Assembly (NCBI GenBank): GCA_030248195.1
Contig: JASAND010026483.1
Location: 1-64,000, forward strand
Length of the DNA stretch: 64,000 nt
Source of the DNA: Trissonchulus latispiculum
Taxonomy: Eukaryota; Nematoda; Enoplea; Enoplida; Ironidae
Direction: 5' to 3'
This document shows, one piece after another, positions 11,401 through 23,776 of the stretch. The notes beneath the pieces are model-generated. The model was not told the DNA's origin and did not search any database. It was given only the letters and a program-made list of their open reading frames with translations. The number at the start of each line of letters is the position of its first letter. Positions within the stretch are counted from its first letter, which is position 1. The translations under genes were made by a program, and so were the position numbers.

Positions 11401-14400
11401 GCAAGCCGTAAAACCAAACTAAGGGCGTCGATCTGAAGGTCTCACAGGGGCAAATTATACGACGCATGATCGTCTTCCAACAGCTATCCCGTAGGCTGCT
11501 ATCATAAAAATGTAGTTTTTGCAAAAACACGACCAATTTTTTTCCAAAGATTGTGGAGCATTCACCATTCCAAAGATTGTGGAGCATTCACCATGCAAGC
11601 TGGAGAGCTGCTACCTAACAGATATGTTCTGCACATTATATACCCAGGGACGATTTTTTAGTTGCCCCGATTACTGCTTTCTAGCTAAAGTAATCGCTTG
11701 ACAAATTAGGAAAAAGTAGGCAAAATACAGGTTTCGCCCACATTTCAGCTTATTTCTCCATAACGAAGAGCTATTTCACGATAAATAAAAAATCGCCCCA
11801 GCTATTTGATGGAAGTATCGAATGATATAACCGATGTCTCGCGAAAAAATTTACTTGAGTCTGCAAAAAATTTGGAAAATTCTTGTTTTAAAATGTGTTA
11901 AAAATATTTTAGAAAAGCAACATTAGGTTCATGGTATGCATTAAAAAGAGCAAATGTCAAGCTACATTTTGATGTAAAAATGGCTTCTTAACTCCAAGTA
12001 CTCAATGAGTAATAATGGTGCAAACTTTATGTGACGAAAGGGAATCACCACCTTAAGCCCTTTTCATGCAATTTTGAAGTTTTCAAAATTTTCTTAGCTT
12101 CTGGGGGGGGGGGTAGCTCCCCATTCCAACTGTCAGGAAGCAAAGCTGAGCGTCAATGTGAGTCCAATGTTTCTTTTATTAAATCAGATACTAACTCATA
12201 CATTTGATGTTTTATATCCTGCCCCTTTCATGACAACCATAGCTCCAACTATATTTTTATGCAAATCAAGGCCCATTTTTTGCGTTATTCGTATGTTCAT
12301 GCATACCTTAGTGCATTATTATATTTAGAAAAATGCCGCAACCAGACAACCATATCATTAACAGCCTTAGGTAGTACATAACCTTCCTACCATTCAATGA
12401 GATAGAGATCAGGTGTAACCTTGATTGCAGTGAAATGATTAAACACAGCCGGAAGCTGGTCTTTGAAGTAGTCCTCAAATGCTGTGAAATACTGCAGGAG
12501 CTGCAACAACAAACGCAACAAACTTAACAGATACTACCTATATGTGGTCACACCTAGGGTTGCGCCGGGGCCGTGTAACGGGGCCGGGGCCCGGGCCGGC
12601 CCCGTTCCGGGCCGGCCCCGTTTCGCCCCGGCCCCGCAAAATTTTTTAACGGCCCGGCCCCGGCCCCGCAAAATTGTTTAACGGCCCGGCCCCGGCCCCG
12701 CAAAATTTTTGAACGACCCGGCCCCGGCCCCGCAAAATTTTTTAACGGCCCGGCCCCGGCCAGGCCCTGTTGACTTTGGGGCCCGGGCCCGTTACACGGC
12801 CCCGGCGGCCCCGTGGGCCCCGTCGGGCCGTCAGGACGTACGTATCTAACACACTTTATTATATATTTTCTGCTGTGCATATGGCTAGTTCTTGGCGTAT
12901 GTAGTAGTGATATTTCAGGCAGCCTTTTTATTTCAGTATCAGGCGGTTGCTCGTCGGAATTTCAGATTCAAATTCAGTTTCAGTTTCAGGACTAATTTTA
13001 TCTGATTTTCAGTTTCCGTTTCAGGTCTCATTTTATTTGATTTTCAGTTTCAGACGGTTGCTCATAGGAACTTCAAATTCAGATTCAGTTTCAGCTCTCA
13101 TCCAAATAAATTTCAGTTTCAGTTTCATTTTTAGGTGCTGAAACTGAAATACGTACTGACTGAAAATATTTTCAGTTTCAGTTTCAGGTGTTGAAACATC
13201 ACTAAAGTCTGACCAAAAAATGTAGAAAGCGAAATTGTTTGCTTTATATCTCGTAAACGCTTCAAGATAACTGCCATAAATTATATATTTTCTGAACCGG
13301 AATGATGAGATCTTTCTTCTCGTGAAAAAAGTTTTTTGAAATTTCCCGTGCGATTTCAAAGGGTGCCGCTTTTATATGTCCAGAAGGATTGGTAAATGCT
13401 ACAACCACGATTTTTTCAGGAAAATTTTCCCCTTGCCCGAATGTCCTACACACCAAATTTCAGCTTTGTTCGTTGAAAATTGCGTGAGTTATTCCATTTT
13501 TTAGATTTTCAAAATCCTTTGATCTTTGCCGCTTTTTCGACTTTGTCTGGTTGTTACTCGCCACTCGCTCAACGAAAAAATTTTTTGATTGGATTTTCAT
13601 GACCGCCTGGGTGTCCGCTTTCATCTGATATACGTGGTATTTCAAAATTTGAAAGTCGATTTTTTCGAAAAATACCACTTTTTGACCCAAAATTTCGGCA
13701 AAGCGAATCCAGCAAAAGTGAATAAAAATAACATAATCATAAAGTTCATTATGAGCTGAATCCAACGATATAAAGTTTTCGTGGCTACGACTTATATTGC
13801 GCCAGCAATGAATTTTTAAACATTTTCCTTATTTCAGCTGGTTTTTGCTAGTTTACGCTGGTTCAGGTAAATCTAGGCGGCAACATCAAAGGAAGCCAAA
13901 AACCAGCTTGAAATAAGGGAAATGTTTAAAAATTCATTGCTGGCGCAATATAAGTCGTAGCCACGAAAACTTTATATCGTTGGATTCAGCTCATAATGAA
14001 CTTTATGATTATGTTATTTTTATTCACTTTTGGTGGATTCGCTTTGCCGGAATTTTGGGTCAAAAAGTGGTATTTTTCGAAAAAATCGACTTTCAAATTT
14101 TGAAATACCACGTATATCAGATAAAAGCGGACACCCAGGCGGTCCTGAAAATCCAATCAAAAAATTTTTTTCGTTGAGCGAGTGGCGAGTAACAACCAGT
14201 CAAAGTCGAAAAAGCGGCAAAGATCAAAGGATTTTGAAAATCTAAAAAATGGAGTAACTCACGCAATTTTCAACCAACAAAGCTGAAATTTGGTGTGTAG
14301 GACATTCGGGCAAGGGGAAAATTTTCCTGAAAAAATCGTGGTTGTAGCATTTACCAATCCTTCTGGACATATAAAAGCGGCACCCTTTGAAATCGCACGG

Positions 14401-17400
14401 GAAATTTCAAAAAATTTTTTTCACGAGAAGAAAGATCTCATCATTCCGGTTCAGAAAATATATAATTTATGGCAGTTATCTTGAAGCGTTTACGAGATAT
14501 AAAGCAAACAATTTCGCTTTCTACATTTTTTGGTCAGACTTTAGTATATGTAGCACAGCACACAATTCTCTGTAACGTGACGTTGTGCCAGCCACAGATG
14601 GACGCGGGACGAAATTTTTCGGCCCGCCCCTCCGGCCCCGAACTAAATTTGGTTGTTCCGTCCCGCGGGATCTCGTAGTCCCGCAAATTTGATAAATCCT
14701 ATCCCGCAAAATCCCGCATCATTTTCTAATTAATTAAAATTAATAATAATTCAGTAATTCCGTTAAACTTTCGAAATATAAAAAACTATTTTCTGTTAGT
14801 TATATATTTTGAATGTATAATTAGATATTTAAATAAATTACTATTATTGCTAAAAAAATTAATTTAAATAAAATATAATAATATATACTATATTAAATTT
14901 AGACTTAGAGATATTCCAGTTTTTTTTGATCGAACCAGAAGCTTTTTGTTTCCATTTCAGCAAGGTTTGCTTAGAAAAGTTGATAGGTAGGAAAGTTAAA
15001 GTTCGTCTCTGATCTATTTAGAAAACTAATCTCAATTCCGTTTGTTGATATTTCGTTAGTTTCACTAGTCCAATAGGAGTTAATGTCGTAAGATAATGTT
15101 GTATTGTAAAGAAATCAAAGCGTATACCGCAAACTTATTTTGAACTATTGACAAATTAAAATTAGAAAACCAATCTTAGATTATTATTTTGCGCGAAACG
15201 ATCGCGAAATGATTGACTTGTCACTAGTTATTTCTTTTGATATCGAACTGAAATTATTTTTAAAATACCTAAGTAAAGGTTTCTGATTTCTTAGCACGCG
15301 CTGGTCTTCCTTTCCCTTAGCATACAAAATAACAAAGTAGCACAATTACAGTATTTGGTTCAGCAATACAACCTACGTTCTTCCTACTTCATTCCAAATT
15401 ATGGAAAAGCCAAACATTTATTGTAATTTCACAATTCGCCTGTTAAACGCTAACTACTTAATTCCCTAATGCACCTATGTGTAGCTCCTAAGCAACACTG
15501 GTGCTCAAAACTCCGCAACCGCTTAGATTGCTGACAGGCAAAGACTGCGTGTAGGCTGTCAGTTCTGCTAAACCTAATTTACATAATTTGAGCACAAATG
15601 CACAGCTGTGCTGAACTGCAGAAGATAGGACTTCTGAATAGAGAAATTACTCACAATGTACTAAACATAGGATCCGAATGAAGCATAAAGACTGTCAGTA
15701 TGAGGTATATTGCCAATACTCTTGCAAAGGGGTAAGCAAAAGGCTGTTAAATGGAGTCTGGGGACGTTGGGGCCGTCGGGGCCGCCGGGGCCGTATAACA
15801 GGACCGGGCCCATGTAACGGGGCCGGGGCTTGGGGCCGGGCCCGGGCCGGCCCCGGCCCCGCACTTTGGGAAGGCCCCGGCCCCGTAATTTCGCTAACGG
15901 CGCAACCCTAGTCACACCCAAATTAAACACATATTGAAGTGCCACCTATGTACACATATCTACAATATTGAATCCACAATTCATGCAACAAAAATTCATT
16001 TTGGCACATAATTCCAAATAAATGTTTTCCAAGATTATGAAAAAATTAAAATAAAAAACGCGAAGAGAGGAGCTGGTATGTACCTTGTCCTGATTGAGAT
16101 GGAATAAGGCGATGAGACAGGGCCTGTTGAGCAGATTCGCAAAGGAGACGAAGGCCTCCTCCATGTCCATGTTGAGCAGGAGGATCGCGGCCAGGAAAGA
16201 CATACCTTGCACCTAAAACACACACACACACACACGCACAATAGACAATGCCAGTAGCCAAAACGGCAAACCGCAAAAACAAAATTCAGAAAAAAGCAAT
16301 CCTAGAACAAGGACCAAATATTTGCTAACTTCTGAACAGTAATGCTATGAAAAAAGGCAGAGAAAAATAAAAAACTTTGAACTGACTAAAAGACAATTAC
16401 ATAAAAATGGAAAATTCATGTCAAAGCATTACAAAGAGCGTAGTGACTTCTGCCCTGAACTGAAATTATACACCCGGAAAAAATTTGAAGTGAAAAGTTA
16501 GATACTTACATAACCGACATCAGGTCTATAGCACACATAGGCTCCCAATAAATTCAACAACAGATCGTAGTACGGTCCTCCCTAAACATACAAAACCTTC
16601 ATTGGTTAACTTGAGTCATAGAGGCCACCTTCACTTGTATTTTTCATTTACAAAAAGATTAACTGAACATTCTAAGTTGAAAAGGGAGGAAAGAAATGGG
16701 GGTATCCAACCAACCTGTTGAAAGATGCCCAAATTTGGGAATGTTCTGGAAACGTCCAAATGAATCAATTCCACCGTCCGTTCACGATCAAGAGGGGCGT
16801 CTGAAACAAAATACAAAACAAAACAACACACTAACATCATATTGTGATACTATAATGAATAAACATCAAAAGAAAGAATAGTCCTACACTACCAAATCCC
16901 CGAACAAATCTGAATATGCGGCGAGATTTCAGTCCTCAACAGAATAGCATCAAGTAAATAGTTCTGTATTTACACCATGACATAATGCATGAATGTCTAC
17001 AGCCAGCAGTAGAGGTCCCATCACCGCCACGTTTCCCAACGGAAATTCCCATTTGGGTAATAGCAAGAGTTGACAATAGTAAGACACTCAGCTCTTACAG
17101 ATAGAATAGGCTTGCAATATTCTCGAAACATTAGGGCCGAAATCTCGGGGATGGTACCGCTTAACGTAGTTAACTATATTATATTTATAACTAAAATACG
17201 ATCTAAAACGCATCTGATTGGCTAATCGCTTACTTCATGTCAAAATTACATGCATAAGCGTACCCCCTCCGAGATCTGAGAGGGGGTCCTGCTTAAAACT
17301 GTTAGCATTTATTTATAGTGGCGGTGTAAAAATGAAATTCATTTTAGTTCATACGCAAATAAACACAAGTGCTAAGCGGGGCCCCCTATCAGTTCTCGGA

Positions 17401-20400
17401 GGGGATACGCGTATGCATGTAATTTTGACATGAGGTAAGCAATCAGATGCGTTTTAACATATGGTTGACAACGTTAAGCAGCGGTACCACCCCCGAGATT
17501 TCGATCTTAATGTGTCGAGCATCTCGCATGCTTGGTCTATTAGGAAGGACTGCGTTTCCCACTCTTCCTGTTATAGGCTCCTGGTAATATCAGTTGCAGT
17601 GGATACACAGGGAAGACATAGATTCTAGCTTATTGGAAAAATCATTTCCGAAAACATGTTACCAATTTTTCCAGAAAGGGGCGGGGAACCCATGTGGACT
17701 TTGACTTGTGCCTACCTTGACTTGAACTTGGATCAGTGGCGGAGCAGGGGCGGGAAGAGGGGGAGGCGGTGAGGGCGGCAGAGTCCGGAGGAGAAGTCAT
17801 GGAGTGGGACAGTCGCTCCTGGGCCCGCTTACAGTAGATCTCGTACAGTTCTGAAACACAAACAAATGCAACGATAACCGGCAATCTCTACGACGAGCAA
17901 AGGATAGCAGTCGTCAGCAAATCACAGGCACCTCAAACCATCAGTCTGTTCAGAGCACTTTAGACAATACGATTGTGTAACAGGGAAAAATAAATTCAAA
18001 ACAGTACATATTTATCAAGAAAGCAGAGCACATCCACCGTCAAATTTATTTTCCCGTCACGCCTGCGGGTAGTTGGGTATTAAACCATCAACTGGACAAA
18101 GGTCGAATCCCAAGGTAAGGTATGTAGTAAGGTACCACTGACTTACCAGATGTAATGTTTAAATCATTGCCTATAGCCAACTGCCATACGCGACCCCGGA
18201 CACAGGGAGGCAAGCCCTGCCACCAGAGCTCACGAACGCGCTTCAGATCACGTCTGTAAAATTAAGACATACGACGCTACTAAAAAATAAAATACAGAGC
18301 CACAACAGACAGTTCAGTGACAAGAAAGAAATGTTTTGAGATCCAATGCTACATGGTCGAAATCCCCGCAATCCAGAAAGATTCACTTTTCACTGATATC
18401 CTGCGAGCAACTATATAATTTTTTTGGAGTAATTAAAAATTCCTAGTTTAAAAACAAGAGTGAGACACGCCTGCTCGGACAGCAGCGCTCTCACTCAGAG
18501 AGCCAGTTTCAACGTTGTCCAAGAAGGACAACCAGCAAACACGTTTTCAAAACCTTTGTGACTGTGTGCTATGCACCGAAAGAGGACTACAGTGCTCGCT
18601 GATTTCCGGAAAGATTTCAGCTTGCAAATACGCACGCAGGATTGACAGTCAACAACAAAATAATGTATTGAAAACGCGGGCAGAAGTTTTCATTCGTTTT
18701 TTATTATTAATGCGTTGTATTTGCGTATACGGCCTACGCCCTCGAATTCAGTTTTTGATGCCATGCTTCAGAGTTAATCTAACTATATAGCTACGGCAGA
18801 GCACAGACTAGACATGGCATACTGCTGTGTCCAGGCGGGAAGTATGACGGTATTCCATTCTCGAATGGCGGCGGCCTTGGACTCCTCCTGGCGAACCTGC
18901 TCAGCAGACTTACGCTTACGAAGCTTGGCTTCCTTCTGCTCTGAAAATAGAACCAAACACACACACACTGGATGGATATGGAAACAAACAGAAGCATGCA
19001 TGTATACGTACAAAAAGTAGGAAACTGCTAGGAAAGACACAAAGTTGCAAAAAAGACAACCTTATTGTGACCGTTAAATTTGGTGGTACCATCCAGGAGC
19101 GAATCCAGTACGGACCCAGGGGTCCGGACCCCCTTTTTAGCAGCCAAAGCCAAAGGTTTTGCGGTTCAGAGTGCTACTTTCGAAAAATGTAGCCAGACCC
19201 CTTAGAAAAACCTGGACATGCACCTGACAGAAACCAAAACTTCCGGGAACTTCACTAACATCATTCTAATAGGAATTTTTTTATCTTCGTGACTCTGCTG
19301 GTTTTTCAAGGGTAAATTTTCGAAAAAAGTCCAGCCTGCTGCACGTTTTTTTAACAGCTCGAATATTTAGAGACTGACTCTAACTAATGCCAATTTTTTT
19401 AAAATTCTGCCCTTAACTTTGAGGTAAGGTCTGGAGCGTAATAATGTTTGGCACAAAATGTTCAAAATCAGGTAATTTTTGTGTTAAAATGCTATTAAAA
19501 GCAAATAGTATATATACAAGAACCAAAAATGCTCCTTCGTCGCATGTAAAATACATATGAGTACTCTCAGGCAGGTTGTACAAACACGGAAACTAGCCTG
19601 TAAAATGCATATGAGTGGCATTGAGGTTGTAAATTAAGGAAAACAAGTTGCAACGGCTTAACATATGAGCCTGTCCTACAACGAGGCTCATATTGGCGTA
19701 CGTATGTCATAATATAATTTGTCGATATTTGACCTTCATATAAATAGCACGTAAAGCTTTTCATTACAAAATTGTCCTTCACACACCTTGTCGCTGAGAC
19801 ACTGTGCATACGCATTATACGGCATGCCACTCTGCGCTCTGACTCAGAGCCATGTGGGGAAAGCATTACGTATGTGAGAGTAGTGTGGCATAGTGTTCCG
19901 AGAATACAGTAGGTGTACTATAGTGCTTCCGGAAATAGTAGGTGCCTCGGTGTTTCGGGAAACATCAGCTTGCATGTACAATTAAACTTGAGGTGTCGCA
20001 GTTCACTTCGATCTGTCCATTTCTTTCAAGCCACAATGTTAACATGACGTTATGTCTATTCATTCGTTTTTTCTTTAATATGATGACCTGATGATCTTTA
20101 AGAAGGCTACTGTGACGCCAATATGAGCCTCGTTGTAGGACAGGCTCATATGTTAAGCCGTTGCAACTTGTTTTCCTTAATTTACAACCTCAATGCCACT
20201 CATATGCATTTTACAGGCTAGTTTCCGTGTTTGTACAACCTGCCTGAGAGTACTCATATGTATTTTACATGCGACGAAGGAGCATTTTTGGTTCTTGTTT
20301 TCCATTCTTTTACATATGTATGCGCAAAAAAGAACCAACATAATATATTTCCGAACACCATGCGCAAGCAGATACTATTTTGACCACTTTTGGAAAATTT

Positions 20401-21845
20401 CATATTTGACCCAAAATCGCCTAAGTCCCCACCCCACCACAGCACTCACAGCCACTTTGAGCATGCAATTCTATGATAAAAATTGCTCAGCTCACTTAGG
20501 GCTTTCATTTGGTACCAAATTTGACCACTTTTGAAACATTTCATTTTTGACCGACAATCGCCTAAGTCCCCACCCCACCCCACCGCAGCACTCTACAGGC
20601 ACTTTGAGCATGCAATTCTATGACAAAAGTTGCTCACCTCACTTAGGGCTTTCATTTGGTACCAAATTTGACCACTTTTTAAAAATTTCATTTTTGACCG
20701 AAAATCGCCTAAGTCCCCACCCCACCCCACCGCAGCACTCTACAGGCACTTTGAGCATGCAATTCTATGACAAAAGTTGCTCAGCTCACTTAGGGCTTTC
20801 ATTTGATACCAAATTTGACCACTTTTGAAAAATTTCATTTTGGACCACCTGACCCCTTACCGACCTGACCCCTCTGACGGTCAAGTGGAGCCAGCCCAGC
20901 CAAATGGGTGCGTTGTACAGCAAAACGGACACCGGAAATGAGCTGGGCGCACCAGAAAACCCATATAGAGAAAGTTTTGAGAGGCCAAGTAGAGCCTAGT
21001 ATGGACCTCCAGGAAACGGTCGCCGACATGACCCTCCAGACGACAAAGTGGAACCAGCCCAGCAAGATGGATGAGTCGGTCGGCAAAAAGGACACCGGAT
21101 ATGAGCTGGGCGCACCAGAAAACCCATATAGAGAAAGTTTTGAGAGGCCAAGTAGAGCCTAGTATGGACCTCCAGGAAACGGTTGCCGACATGACCCTCC
21201 AGACGGCAAAGTGGAACCAGCCCAGCAACTTGGGTCAGTCGGGCAGAAAAACTGATAGCGGGAATCGATTCTCCGTCCGCAAAAACCTTTGTATGCAAGA
21301 TTTGAGGCTTCCAGGTCGCAAAATAAGCGAAAAAACTAAGTTCAAAGTTGGACCCAAAATTCACCAACTTTGGCAGGCCAGTACCCAAAAATTACGCTCA
21401 GGACCGGAAAATCATATAGCAATTGAACGACCCTGATATGTGTCCTATTCAGCCATATAGGCAGTATTGCCCCATATATAGCCCAGTCTGACTTATTACG
21501 GCGCCTTTGAAGCATACTTTTTGGCCATTTTAACGTTTTGGCCGACTTTGGCCCCCCGCCAAAAATTTTTTCCGGCTCTGGGAGGCATAAAAACTAGCCT
21601 ATCGGCTTATTTTTGTTGCGTACTCCAAGAATATATATGGTTTTCATAGGCAAAAATTTTTCTATCTGTTGTTATTAAAGCTACAAAACCCCCTTACCAG
21701 ACGTCAAAGCGGAGAACCGGAAAAAAAACATCACTCTCGTAAGCGATTTTTGGCGCAACTTTTTAACGGAAAGTGGTACGGGGATGAAACTTCGCACACA
21801 TACTAAACTCGACACGTATATATTATATATATTTAAAAGCAAATA

Positions 21846-21890
<45 letters not shown>

Positions 21891-23736
21891 AGTAACAAAA
21901 ATGCTCCGCACAAAGGAGGATAATATGTGTGTGATGGCCTGTGTCTATCCTTAAAATTGAGAAAATAAAGACGCAGTTCTATGACAAAAGTTGCTCAGCT
22001 CACTTGGGGCTTTCATTTGATACCAAATTTGACCATTTTTGAAAAATTTTATTTTGGACCCGAAATCGTCTAAGTCCCCACCCCACCCCACCACAGCACT
22101 CTACAGCCACTTTGAGCATGCAGTTCTATGACAAAAGTTGCTCAGCTCGCTTAGGGCTTTCATTGGGTACCAAATTTGACCACTTTTGAAAACTTTCATT
22201 TTTGACCGAAAATCGCCTAAGTCCCCACCCCACCCCACCACAGCACTCGACAGCCACTTTGAGCATGCAGTTCTATGACAAAAGTTGCTCAGCTCGCTTA
22301 GGGCTTTCATTTGGTACCAAATTTGACCACTTTTGAAAACTTTCATTTTTGACCGAAAATCGCCTAAGTCCCCACCCCACCCCACCACAGCACTCTACAG
22401 CCGCTTTGAGCATGCAGTTCTATGACAAAAGTTGCTCAGCTCGCTTAGGGCTTTCATTTGGTACCAAATTTGACCACTTTTGAAAACTTTCATTTTTGAC
22501 CGAAAATCGCCTAAGTCCCCACCCCACCCCACCACAGCACTCTACAGCCACTTTGAGCATGCAGTTCTATGACAAAAGTTGCTCAGCTCGCTTAGGGCTT
22601 TCATTTGGTACCAAATTTAACCACTTATGAAAAATTTTATTTTCGACCACTTGACCCCCCACCCGACTGACCCTTCAAACGGCAAAGTGGAACCAGCCCA
22701 GCAAAATAGGTACGTCGGACGGCAAAACGGATACCGGGAATGAGCTGGGCACACCAGAAAACCCCTATAGACAAAGTTTTGAGAGGCCAGGTAGAGCCTA
22801 CTATGGACCTCCAGGAAGCGGTTTCCGACATGACCCTCCAGACGGCAAAGTGGAACCAGCACAGCAAGATGGATGTGTCCTACGGCAAAAAGGACACCGG
22901 GAATGAGCTGGGCGCACCAGAAAACCCCTATAGACAAAGTTTTGAGAGGCCAGGTAAAGCCTACTATGGACCTCCAGGAAGCGGTTTCCGACTTGACCCT
23001 CCCGACGGCAAAGTGGAACCAGACGAGCAAGATGGGTGGGTCTGACGGTAAAACTGACTGCGGGAATCGATTCTCCGTGCCAGAAAACCATTGTATGGAA
23101 GATTTGAGCGTTCAAAGTTAAATAGATAGCGAGAAATTTCGATTTTTCATTTTTCGAATTTTCGCCATCTTTGACGGGCCACTGTGGTCGCTAGGGAAGT
23201 GATAGAGAAACGCAACCTGGACCGTTAGTTAGTTCAATATATGTAATTTCTGAATATAAAAAGAAATCAGCTCCAGCTCGTAACGTTCGACCTGAGCGAC
23301 GACCACAAAAATGGTCACTTTTCGCTATGAGCCGACTTTGCGGCGCCACTGCGGCGCTGTGGCGCAGCTGCGGCGCAAAAAAAGTTGTGATTCTTAAATT
23401 CTTTAGAGGGTACTACTAGACCCCATAGCCCTTTAGGTTGGCCCACCGCTGCAGATCACGTGAAAGCGGCGAACATTATGTACAATACAACCATCAAATA
23501 GGAGAAACCGGAAAAAAAAACATCGCCGCCATAACCGGTCCGGGGCCCAACTTTTTAACGGTAAGTGATACGGGGCTGAAACTTCACAGACATACTAAAC
23601 TCGATGTGCTCTACAATTTGCGCATGAAATCTGCGCAGGATCTGCGCAGGATTTTGCGCAGCTTCTGCGCAGCTTATTTTACACTGTCTCCAGCCACTTT
23701 TCACACATATTATAGGGGTCGCTGCCGCGACCCCTA

Positions 23737-23776
<40 letters not shown>

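Noticed and set aside
13460..14245. Protein frame beginning [11 protein letters not shown]
   Set aside because: It appears in both arms of a palindrome, on opposite strands, with a different end in each and no recognisable domain.
20193..23121. Open frames across the 147-bp and 163-bp satellites on both strands
   Set aside because: Tandem repeats without stops give open frames on both strands. The 163-bp period shifts frame each copy, and there is no start context or homology to support a gene.
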